Assembly (NCBI GenBank): GCA_016840695.1
Contig: JAEORV010000081.1
Span: forward strand, 1-6,827
From: Promethearchaeota archaeon
Lineage (GTDB): Archaea > Asgardarchaeota > Lokiarchaeia > Sigyniarchaeales > SOKP01
Direction of reading: 5' to 3'
DNA: 6,827 nt
The notes beneath the pieces were generated by a model. It was not told the DNA's origin. It searched no databases and saw nothing but the letters and a program-made list of their open reading frames with translations. Numbering within the stretch: position 1 is the first letter of the stretch; each line of letters opens with the position of its first letter. A program made the position numbers and the translations under genes. Below are positions 1 to 5,269 of the stretch, piece by piece.

Positions 1-5
1 TTGTA

Positions 6-179
6 ATGTTTAAAGATTCGAAATATGCAAATATTCAAGTATTAATTGGGTGTTTTGTAGCAGTGACTTTTGCGTATTTTCTTATGGTAAAGGATCCATT
101 ACCCGAATGGATTGTATTCTTCTCAATCGTATTTTGGGTCTTGGAGAACGGTATATATATCTTTTATAAAAAGTTTTAA
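6..179 (+). CDS. Small two-helix membrane protein, or C-terminal end of a larger one
   Basis: The frame encodes 57 residues from an ATG five bases inside the window and ends at TAA. Two hydrophobic stretches are visible, at about residues 11-27 (ending AYFLMV) and 35-53 (WIVFFSIVFWVLENGIYIFY). They are joined by a short charged, proline-containing turn (KDPLPE), and the protein ends in basic KKF. This predicts a helical hairpin in the membrane. The frame stays open to the left edge (the codon before the ATG is GTA), so it may be the tail of a longer protein. No ribosome site can be judged from five bases. I do not recognise the family and assign no function. A T-run hairpin directly follows the stop, which supports this being a real 3' gene end. 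Confidence 0.5.
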   Translation: MFKDSKYANIQVLIGCFVAVTFAYFLMVKDPLPEWIVFFSIVFWVLENGIYIFYKKF

Positions 180-182
180 TGT

Positions 183-229
183 AAAAAAAAACCTATGAAG
201 AAACTCATCTCAAATGATTTCTTTTTTTT
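183..229. terminator. Probable bidirectional terminator between convergent genes
   Basis: A run of nine A (183-191) and a run of eight T (222-229) flank a weak hairpin. AAGAAA (198-203) pairs with TTTCTT (218-223), and TCAT (205-208) pairs with ATGA (214-217), with one bulged C and a five-base loop. Each strand therefore reads a stem followed by a T-run. It lies between the membrane-protein stop at 179 and the stop of the converging SDR gene at 241, the expected place for a shared terminator. The stem is AT-rich and weak, so the T-runs are probably the main signal, as is usual in archaea. Confidence 0.6.
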
Positions 230-240
230 AATCATAAATT

Positions 241-1128
241 TTAGATATTTTTTAGAGCTGTTTTTATAATTTCTTCGTGTTCCTTGCCCTGTTGACGTAA
301 AACACGCTTGTAAATGGACGAAAAGCATGCCTTTATAAATAAAGCAACTCGAAGGATTGATTTGTCATAAATAAATAACTTCTGCTTCTTAATCCCCTTT
401 ATATATTTTTTAGCGGCTTTCTCGGGGGTCAGCCCCTTTTTTGAATATTCCTTCCAGAATTCTTCTTTAAACCTTCCCTCTTTTTCGGGAAGTTCAGCTT
501 CACTAACACTTTTCATTAATTCTGGCGGAATTCTAACTTCTGATCGTTCCATTATGTTAGATTTAATTATCGTTGGGCAAATTACTGACACGTGAATGCC
601 TTTATCTCGGACTTCACTGAAGAGTGCTTCAGATAACCCTACAACCGCAAATTTAGATGTACAATAATCTAGATGAACGGGTTGACCAACAATTCCCGCA
701 CCTGACCCTGTATTTATAAAATGTCCTTGTCCTCTTTCAAGCATTATAGGCAGAAACACCTTAATTGAATAGATGATGCTCCATAAATTTACATCAAGAA
801 TTCTCTTCCAATCTTCCAATTCCATTGTCTCAGCATAAGCACCACTGCCGATACCCGCATTGTTTATCAGCATGTCAATATTACCAAGTTTTTCTTGCGC
901 AATTTCTGCTAATTTCTCAACATCTTCATACTTAGTCACATCACATCTTGCTGTGAAAACTTTAATCCCAAGAGCTTCAATTTCTTCTTTTACCTTTTCT
1001 AATCTCTCTATATTAATGTCGGAAATGAACAGATTCATTCCTTCTTTTGCTAAACCAATAGCCAATGACCGACCAATGCCGCTGGCAGCACCAGTAATAA
1101 CCAGATTTTTATCTTTTAATTTTTTCAT
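241..1128 (-). CDS. Short-chain dehydrogenase/reductase (classical SDR)
   Basis: NAD(P)-dependent oxidoreductase, 295 residues, presumably cytoplasmic, interconverting an alcohol and a carbonyl; substrate unknown. A Rossmann fold is shown by TGAASGIG (12-19), the acidic D37 after strand 2 (favours NAD over NADP), D63 and NNAG (89-92). The catalytic tetrad is N114, S142, Y155 and K159. The usual PG after the active site is PT (185-186), a mild deviation. The C-terminal tail after about residue 240 has a basic, amphipathic segment (ILRVALFIKACF) that might touch a membrane. I chose the ATG at 1128 over the in-frame ATG at 1149 because it forms a 4-base ATGA overlap with the upstream hydrolase stop and has an SD-like GGGTG seven bases upstream. 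It is co-transcribed with that hydrolase. It resembles the SDR at 4410 in length and motif spacing, so the two may be paralogues. Confidence 0.9.
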   Translation of the reverse strand: MKKLKDKNLVITGAASGIGRSLAIGLAKEGMNLFISDINIERLEKVKEEIEALGIKVFTARCDVTKYEDVEKLAEIAQEKLGNIDMLINNAGIGSGAYAETMELEDWKRILDVNLWSIIYSIKVFLPIMLERGQGHFINTGSGAGIVGQPVHLDYCTSKFAVVGLSEALFSEVRDKGIHVSVICPTIIKSNIMERSEVRIPPELMKSVSEAELPEKEGRFKEEFWKEYSKKGLTPEKAAKKYIKGIKKQKLFIYDKSILRVALFIKACFSSIYKRVLRQQGKEHEEIIKTALKNI

Positions 1129-2054
1129 GCTAACACACCCTTCAACCATTTCACGATTATATCAATTGATTCGTCTCGTTTTTCATGAAAGATCAAATGA
1201 GCAGAGTTAGGAATTATTTCTAGCTTTTTATTCCTTGAGCTTTCTAATCTCTCGATAATTTCTTCCATGTATTCCACGCTAAACAGCACATCGTCATCTC
1301 CATTAATGATTAAGATGGGCGTTTCAATTCCTTCAATAGGTTTTGGAAGAGGAGCTTTCATTTGAGTTAATAAGGATTTAAGTGTGTATTTATCGGCTAC
1401 AAGTCGGTCGTTTTTTATGAATTTTTCAAAAATTGGGAGTAGATCCTTGTTATAGACCAAATTTTCAATATTCAAGTAAATCCAGACTGATAGTCGGAAA
1501 GTTGGGAGTATTCTTGCGAAAACAGGCATGAGCGGTCTTAACGCCTTATAGATTCCCTTCAATTTAACAATTTTTTTATGAGCTTTCTCATTTAAAATTG
1601 CCGCGTTATTTAACACTCCCACTTTGATTCTATCATCGTTAGATATAGCATAGAGAGAGGTAAACCCGCCTAAGCTTGAGCCCGCGAGGATAACGTTTTC
1701 CCCGAATTTGTCTATGACGTGCGTGGTTATATCGTGTACTGTTGATACTAAAAAATCCATTGTAAAATGACCCCGTTTTCCTTCGCTTAGGCCATGTCCA
1801 GGTAAGTCGATGCCGATCATTCGAAATCCTTTCTTATAAAAACTCCATAAAAATTCCGTATAAAATCGACTATACATTCCCGTACCATGAATGAACATTA
1901 TCGACCACTCGAGATCTTCGTCCGCGCCATAAATATCTAGATGGATCTTATTACCGTTCGATTCAACATAGTCCTCCGTTATTGCGGGTTCCAAATCTTC
2001 AGGTTTAAATTCCAAGCAATACTGATGCCATGTGTTTTCAGGTTCATAACTCAT
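1125..2054 (-). CDS. Alpha/beta hydrolase, monoacylglycerol lipase-like
   Basis: A 309-residue serine hydrolase expected to cleave an ester, such as a monoacylglycerol or lysophospholipid, in the cytoplasm; no signal peptide is seen. The oxyanion HG sits at 56-57 (FIHGTG). The segment DLPGHGLSEGKRGH (83-96) is typical of the Hydrolase_4 / monoglyceride-lipase group. The nucleophile elbow is GSSLG (125-129) with S127 as nucleophile. The probable acid is D255 in NGDDD, and the base is H286 in SAHLIFHE. A lid region of about residues 155-235 is rich in hydrophobic and basic residues, as expected for a lipid-like substrate. The start has a weak SD (AGTGA, six bases upstream on the minus strand). 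It is the first gene of a two-gene unit, overlapping the SDR by ATGA, which suggests that the released alcohol or acid feeds an oxidoreduction step. Exact substrate unknown. Confidence 0.88.
   Translation of the reverse strand: MSYEPENTWHQYCLEFKPEDLEPAITEDYVESNGNKIHLDIYGADEDLEWSIMFIHGTGMYSRFYTEFLWSFYKKGFRMIGIDLPGHGLSEGKRGHFTMDFLVSTVHDITTHVIDKFGENVILAGSSLGGFTSLYAISNDDRIKVGVLNNAAILNEKAHKKIVKLKGIYKALRPLMPVFARILPTFRLSVWIYLNIENLVYNKDLLPIFEKFIKNDRLVADKYTLKSLLTQMKAPLPKPIEGIETPILIINGDDDVLFSVEYMEEIIERLESSRNKKLEIIPNSAHLIFHEKRDESIDIIVKWLKGVLA
1136..1140 (-). promoter_or_regulatory. SD-like ribosome binding site for the SDR at 1128
   Basis: On the minus strand GGGTG lies seven bases before the ATG at 1128, inside the last codons of the hydrolase gene. 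It matches the GGTG part of the archaeal and bacterial SD consensus. It supports the ATG at 1128 as the start, by internal initiation or coupling, rather than the ATG at 1149. Confidence 0.55.
2044..2054 (-). repeat. 11-base start-site repeat, copy 1 (inverted relative to copy 2)
   Basis: The first 11 bases of the hydrolase gene on the minus strand, ATGAGTTATGA, recur exactly on the plus strand at 2243-2253, just before the divergent serine hydrolase gene. The two copies form an inverted pair bracketing the 195-base intergenic region. This may be chance in AT-rich DNA or a trace of duplication. Confidence 0.5.
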
Positions 2055-2093
2055 TAATATTCACTTTATTCATTCTTTTTAATTTTAAAATTT

Positions 2094-2109
2094 GATTAAT
2101 TGATTAATT
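2094..2109. repeat. Tandem GATTAATT repeat, possible operator
   Basis: Two adjacent copies of GATTAATT (2094-2101 and 2102-2109) lie in the divergent promoter region, followed by the related AGTTAA. The block sits 40-55 bases upstream of the hydrolase start, between a strong TATA-like element and that gene, so a bound regulator could affect the minus-strand unit. The low complexity of the region makes this tentative. Confidence 0.3.
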
Positions 2110-2144
2110 AGTTAAAAGTTAGGTATTAAATAGAAACTCGTCGT

Positions 2145-2159
2145 GAAAATATATAAAAG
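2145..2159 (-). promoter_or_regulatory. Strong TATA-like element, probable promoter of the hydrolase-SDR unit
   Basis: On the minus strand this reads TTTTATATA (2158-2150) in a run closely matching the archaeal TATA box. Transcription would begin near 2127, giving a leader of about 70 bases before the ATG at 2054. The element is nearly symmetric: on the plus strand the purine-rich GTGAAAA precedes TATATAAAA, so it could instead, or also, drive the divergent gene with a start near 2181. A second AT-rich candidate at 2082-2093 is closer to the hydrolase but would leave almost no leader and would exclude the AGTGA motif. Confidence 0.45.
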
Positions 2160-2186
2160 TATAATTAATTGTTGGATATTTTAAAG

Positions 2187-2195
2187 TTTAAATAT
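2187..2195 (+). promoter_or_regulatory. TATA-like promoter element of the EstB-like hydrolase
   Basis: TTTAAATAT on the plus strand resembles an archaeal TATA box. Transcription would start around 2215-2222, leaving a leader of about 30 bases that is mostly A and T and has no clear SD. The rest of 2055-2249 holds only AT-rich sequence, the tandem repeat and the stronger TATA-like element; no gene is visible in it. Confidence 0.4.
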
Positions 2196-2242
2196 CTTAA
2201 ACACTAAACTGTAATTGTATTGTTTTGTAAAAGAAAAAAATT

Positions 2243-2253
2243 ATGAGTTATGA
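2243..2253 (+). repeat. 11-base start-site repeat, copy 2
   Basis: ATGAGTTATGA on the plus strand is identical to the first 11 bases of the divergent hydrolase gene. Its first ATG (2243) is out of frame with the gene starting at 2250 and opens an 11-codon frame (MSYENGNVKRY) ending at TGA 2276-2278. Its second ATG (2250) is the upstream candidate start of the EstB-like gene. Confidence 0.5.
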
Positions 2254-3431
2254 GAACGGTAATGTCAAACGATATTGAGATACACGGTTTTTGTGAGGAG
2301 CGATTTGAACCAGTAAAACAAGCGTTTGCTGAACATTTTAAGACAGGTCAGGATGTTGGTGCTTCGTTTGCGGTAATTATAGATGGTAAGTTTGTCGTAG
2401 ATATCTGGGCGGGATACGCAGATGCGGCTAAAACTCGTCCTTGGGAAAAGGATACTATTGTAAATGTGTGGTCAACCACAAAAGTTATGGCTGCGCTTTG
2501 CATACATTTACTTATAGACCGTGGACTTATTGATCTTGATGCTCCCGTGTCAAAATATTGGCCTGAATTTGCTCAAGCAGGGAAGGAAAACATTCCCGTT
2601 CGTTATCTTCTTAGTCATAATTCAGGCATGGCAGGTTACGACGATAAAATAACTTTAGAAGATCTTTACGATTGGAATCTAATTGTTAACAAACTAGCTT
2701 CCCAAAAACCTTGGTGGGAACCCGGAAAGCATAGTGGATATCATACGACTTCATTTGGATATCTATTGGGAGAGTTAGTGCGTCGAATAACCGGGAAAAC
2801 TCTAGGTACTTTTTTCCAAGAAGAAGTTGCAAAGCCACTTAATATAGATTTCCATATAGGTTTCTCGGAAGAACTCGATCCTCGAGTTGCTGACTTGATT
2901 CCTCTCAAAAAAACTATGCTATATCGATTGATGACAAGTAAAATAGTCAAATTCTTAGGAAGAAATAAAATACTGGTAAAAAGTTCATTCAATCCTGTTG
3001 TAACTGGCTTGGATGCTAATACACGCGCTTGGAGGGCCGCGGAAATTCCTGCCTCTAACGGTCATGGGAATGCGAGATCAATAGCTAAAGTTGGAGCAAT
3101 TCTGGCTTGTGGGGGTGAACTTGATAATATTCGCTTGCTTTCAACACAAACCGTAGAAAATTCTATTGAAGAACAAAGTTATGGTAAAGACCTCACATCT
3201 ATTAAAATCATACGGTGGGGTCTTGGCTGGGCTCTTACATGTGAAGAAGATCCAATAGGACTAAATCCCCGGGCGTTCACATGGGGAGGATTAGGTGGTT
3301 CAAAGCTCATAATGGACCTTGACGCAAAAATGAGTGCTGCTTATGCCATGAATAGAATGCTCTTCTCACTAAAAGGTAAACCTCGAGCAGACAAGTTAAT
3401 GTCAACGCTGTATGAATGCTTATATCCTTAG
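2250..3431 (+). CDS. EstB-like serine hydrolase (class C beta-lactamase fold)
   Basis: A 393-residue serine hydrolase of the beta-lactamase/transpeptidase fold (COG1680 type), most likely an esterase rather than an antibiotic beta-lactamase. The nucleophile motif is STTK (S75, K78). The second-motif tyrosine is Y163 in HSGYHTTSFG, after the typical WWEPGK. The position of the KTG motif holds WGGLGGS (345-351), the WGG variant known from EstB esterases. The N-terminal IxGFCxxRFxxVxxAF pattern with VGASFAV (36-42) is also typical of that group. No signal peptide is seen, so it should be cytoplasmic, unlike penicillin-binding relatives. The start is uncertain: ATG 2250 or ATG 2262 (M5, giving MSNDIEIHGF), and M5 fits the family's usual N-terminus well. 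Neither has a clear SD. It is divergent from the alpha/beta hydrolase and ends 10 bases from a converging gene. Confidence 0.88.
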   Translation: MRTVMSNDIEIHGFCEERFEPVKQAFAEHFKTGQDVGASFAVIIDGKFVVDIWAGYADAAKTRPWEKDTIVNVWSTTKVMAALCIHLLIDRGLIDLDAPVSKYWPEFAQAGKENIPVRYLLSHNSGMAGYDDKITLEDLYDWNLIVNKLASQKPWWEPGKHSGYHTTSFGYLLGELVRRITGKTLGTFFQEEVAKPLNIDFHIGFSEELDPRVADLIPLKKTMLYRLMTSKIVKFLGRNKILVKSSFNPVVTGLDANTRAWRAAEIPASNGHGNARSIAKVGAILACGGELDNIRLLSTQTVENSIEEQSYGKDLTSIKIIRWGLGWALTCEEDPIGLNPRAFTWGGLGGSKLIMDLDAKMSAAYAMNRMLFSLKGKPRADKLMSTLYECLYP

Positions 3432-3441
3432 TGACTTTCTC

Positions 3442-3705
3442 TCATTCATTTATTTCTTCTGCTTCTATGGGATCCATCGTGATGGTGCTCTTAGTTTCAA
3501 TGATTTCTCCACGAATCACGACCATCTTATCAATTAATCCATGGAGTAGTGGATCATCCTGCCACAAATGCACCTTTTTTCTCACAAGAACTTCAGCCCA
3601 TCTCTCTTTATAATGGTCTATTGGTTGTATGTAATACTCCGGGCCTTCAGATAATGATCCTTTACCAGAAATCCTTGCAATTAATTTTCCCCTTATCTCA
3701 TCCAT
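3442..3705 (-). CDS. 87-residue protein of unknown function
   Basis: A small, soluble-looking protein that I do not recognise. The N-terminal half holds alternating hydrophobic stretches (KLIARIS, EYYIQPI) and an aromatic, charged helix-like segment (DHYKERWAEVLVRKKVHLW). The second half has MVVIRGEIIETKSTITM, which looks like a beta hairpin. It ends in an acidic tail (EAEEINE). There are no cysteines, membrane segments or known catalytic motif. It is supported as a real gene by a strong SD, AGGAGA, nine bases or so before the ATG, and by its position 52 bases downstream of the cysteine-rich gene on the same strand with no T-run terminator between. It converges on the EstB-like gene with a 10-base gap, so transcripts of the two may overlap antisense. 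A small beta-rich binding or accessory protein is only a guess. Confidence 0.75.
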   Translation of the reverse strand: MDEIRGKLIARISGKGSLSEGPEYYIQPIDHYKERWAEVLVRKKVHLWQDDPLLHGLIDKMVVIRGEIIETKSTITMDPIEAEEINE

Positions 3706-3713
3706 TGTTAAAA

Positions 3714-3719
3714 TCTCCT
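3714..3719 (-). promoter_or_regulatory. Strong SD ribosome binding site for the 87-residue protein
   Basis: AGGAGA on the minus strand lies eight bases before the ATG at 3705. It is the best SD match in the window and fixes the start. An SD on an internal gene fits translation from a shared mRNA with the upstream cysteine-rich gene. Confidence 0.7.
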
Positions 3720-3757
3720 ATAATAAACCATATTTTTCTTGCATTTTCTATCGCTTT

Positions 3758-4273
3758 TTAAGTAGTTTGAGATTTAAAACCGTTATTTAAAATTATTTTA
3801 GTTGCCATTCGAGCTACATTTCCTACAATTTTTGAACAACAGTCCATCATCCCAGAATTAAACGCTTCTTTCATTTCATTAGGATCCCATAGGTTAAATG
3901 TTCTTCCCATTTGAATTTCTTGAACATCATAACACCGACATGAACTATATTCTTTAACATACCAATCATGCAACTTTTTTACAAGTCCATACGATTTCAT
4001 GGGCTTCCCAATATTCTTAAAATCTTTATGTTCTCTCCCAAATAAATATCCAATGATCATGGAAGAACCAACGAGAGCTCCACATGATCCATTACCTGTA
4101 AGTCCTAATCCGTCAGCTAAACCACTTCCAGCTTTAAAAACATCTTCATTCCATATTCCTAAAGCATCAAAAATAGCAGCTATAGCAGTTTGAGCACAAC
4201 CCGTGCATTGTTTTTCATATTTCTGCCCCAATTCAAATGCTTTCTCAGATATCTCTTTTTTTGTTTGACTCAT
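3758..4273 (-). CDS. C_GCAxxG_C_C family putative redox-active protein
   Basis: A 171-residue cysteine-rich protein, somewhat longer than the family's usual 140 or so. The diagnostic CGAxxG motif is CGALVG (64-69), after the glycine-rich SGLADGLGLTGNGS. The early cysteines are C23 and C26 (CTGCAQ), and the later ones are C112 and C114 (SCRC) and C145-C146 (DCCSKIV), seven in all. The family's four invariant cysteines suggest redox chemistry or metal-cluster binding, but the reaction is unknown. Here three of the four positions carry a nearby extra cysteine (CxxC, CxC, CC), which would favour metal or cluster binding. Segment 64-78 is hydrophobic but rich in small residues, as is normal for the family, and no clear membrane anchor is seen. 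A weak SD (AGGA) lies 11 bases upstream. It is first in a probable two-gene unit with the 87-residue protein and divergent from the SDR at 4410. Confidence 0.85.
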   Translation of the reverse strand: MSQTKKEISEKAFELGQKYEKQCTGCAQTAIAAIFDALGIWNEDVFKAGSGLADGLGLTGNGSCGALVGSSMIIGYLFGREHKDFKNIGKPMKSYGLVKKLHDWYVKEYSSCRCYDVQEIQMGRTFNLWDPNEMKEAFNSGMMDCCSKIVGNVARMATKIILNNGFKSQTT

Positions 4274-4299
4274 TATGCGTGAATTCCTAATTTTATTTT

Positions 4300-4316
4300 T
4301 ATCAAAATTTTTGATA
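4300..4316. promoter_or_regulatory. Perfect 17-base palindrome, candidate operator
   Basis: TATCAAAA (4300-4307) and TTTTGATA (4309-4316) are exact inverted repeats around a single central T. The site lies 27-43 bases upstream of the cysteine-rich gene, between its TATA-like element and its expected transcription start, the typical place for a repressor operator in archaea. The binding protein is unknown and not encoded in the window. Confidence 0.5.
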
Positions 4317-4320
4317 TGAA

Positions 4321-4329
4321 TATTATAAA
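4321..4329 (-). promoter_or_regulatory. TATA-like promoter element of the cysteine-rich gene
   Basis: The minus strand reads TTTATAATA here. A start about 25 bases downstream would fall near 4300, giving a leader of roughly 26 bases that includes the AGGA motif. The 17-base palindrome lies immediately downstream of this box. The whole intergenic region is AT-rich, so other boxes are possible. Confidence 0.4.
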
Positions 4330-4340
4330 TTAAAATTATA

Positions 4341-4350
4341 TTTTAATATA
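4341..4350 (+). promoter_or_regulatory. Alternative TATA-like element upstream of the second SDR
   Basis: TTTTAATATA on the plus strand would place a transcription start near 4373-4377, with a leader of about 35 bases lacking an SD. It competes with the more proximal GATATAAT element at 4377-4384 as the promoter of the SDR-kinase unit. Confidence 0.3.
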
Positions 4351-4374
4351 GTTTATTAGTAATTCTCTCTAATT

Positions 4375-4397
4375 ATGATATAATTGAATGATATAAT
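4375..4397 (+). repeat. Direct repeat of ATGATATAAT, overlapping probable promoter
   Basis: ATGATATAAT occurs at 4375-4384 and again at 4388-4397, 13 bases apart start to start. The first copy is a reasonable TATA-like element placed about 30 bases before the ATG at 4410, so the mRNA could begin at or next to the start codon, which would explain the missing SD. The second copy could be a spare box or a regulator half-site. Confidence 0.4.
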
Positions 4398-4409
4398 AAC
4401 CAAATCATC

Positions 4410-5264
4410 ATGAAGGAATTTAAAGATAAAGTAGCTGTCATTACAGGAGCTGCTAGTGGTATCGGACGTGCATTAGCAGATAATTGCTTTAAAGAAGGAA
4501 TGAAGGTCGTGCTAGCAGATATCGAGGAACCTGCATTGTTACAAGCAGAAAAGGAAATGAAGGATGCCGGTGCTGACGTGTTGGCAGTGGTAACAGACGT
4601 TTCTAAAGCTGAGGATGTTGAAAACTTAGCTCGAAAGACGATTGAAAAATTTGGAGCGGTTCACTTGTTATTCAATAATGCGGGAGTTGGAGGTTGGGGA
4701 CCTATTTGGGAGAATACAATTAAGGATTGGCAGTGGATTTTGGGCGTTAATTTATGGGGTGTTGTTCACGGGATAAGAACTTTCATTCCCATCATGATCG
4801 AGCAGGATAGTCAGTGCCACGTTGTTAATACCGCTTCGGGTTTTGGATTAATTACAGGAACGGGTATATATGGTGTTTCAAAACACGCCGTTGTGGCTTT
4901 AACAGAAATTTTAGCTAACGATTTAAGGAATAATCAAATCAGTAATATTAAAGTATCAGTGCTTTGTCCAGGTATTGTAAACACGCGGATACTTGACGCC
5001 GATAGAAATCGTCAGGTGGAGTTTGAAAACGAAGAACCGCTTGATCCAGAAGCTGAGGCGGAAAGAGAGGAAGGAAGAGAAAAAATGAAAGCATTTTATG
5101 CAACAAACATGGGTCCCGACACCGTGGCTGATATTACCTTTCAAGATATTAAAAAAAATCGAATTTTTATTGTCACTGACAATATAATAAAGGGTTTCTT
5201 CCAACAGCGTTCTAAAAAAATCATGAAAGCAATTGATGCTCATGGAGAACCACAAAGAGTTTGA
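4410..5264 (+). CDS. Short-chain dehydrogenase/reductase, coupled to a sugar kinase
   Basis: A 284-residue classical SDR, cytoplasmic, NAD(P)-dependent, of unknown substrate. Cofactor motifs are TGAASGIG (12-19), D37 (NAD preference), D63 and NNAG (89-92). Catalytic residues are N114, S143, Y154 and K158. PG (187-188) followed by T192 closes the cofactor site in the usual way. Residues 204-224 form a very acidic, helix-like insert (EFENEEPLDPEAEAEREEGR) over the substrate region, which is unusual. The start has no SD and may be leaderless. The stop TGA is followed after five bases by the kinase ATG, so the two are almost surely one transcript. By context the substrate could be a deoxysugar, its polyol or a cleavage product such as lactaldehyde, but the sequence alone does not show this. 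It resembles the SDR at 241-1128 in N-terminus, motif spacing and the NLW after V113. Confidence 0.9.
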   Translation: MKEFKDKVAVITGAASGIGRALADNCFKEGMKVVLADIEEPALLQAEKEMKDAGADVLAVVTDVSKAEDVENLARKTIEKFGAVHLLFNNAGVGGWGPIWENTIKDWQWILGVNLWGVVHGIRTFIPIMIEQDSQCHVVNTASGFGLITGTGIYGVSKHAVVALTEILANDLRNNQISNIKVSVLCPGIVNTRILDADRNRQVEFENEEPLDPEAEAEREEGREKMKAFYATNMGPDTVADITFQDIKKNRIFIVTDNIIKGFFQQRSKKIMKAIDAHGEPQRV

Positions 5265-5269
5265 CAATT

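Noticed and set aside
860..1210. A 116-codon open frame on the plus strand
   Set aside because: It lies wholly antisense to the SDR and hydrolase genes, which have full catalytic motifs; its protein looks like random reverse-strand sequence.
2243..2278. Upstream peptide MSYENGNVKRY as a regulatory uORF
   Set aside because: It overlaps the candidate starts at 2250 and 2262 and has no ribosome site; there is no evidence that it is translated, so it is kept only as part of the repeat observation.
2741..2992. An 83-codon open frame on the minus strand
   Set aside because: It is antisense to the EstB-like gene within its conserved core, so it is a shadow.
2250..3431. Antibiotic-resistance beta-lactamase
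   Set aside because: The SxxK serine and fold fit, but the KTG motif is replaced by WGG and there is no export signal; both point to an EstB-type esterase.
4956..5267. A 103-codon open frame on the minus strand
   Set aside because: It is antisense to the end of the second SDR, rich in Phe, Ser and Cys in the manner of shadow frames, and has no recognisable motif.
5261..5269. TTG start for the kinase at 5261
   Set aside because: It would add only three residues (MTI) and has no better ribosome site; the ATG at 5270 is simpler. It is not excluded, because its TTGA overlap with the SDR stop would also give coupling.
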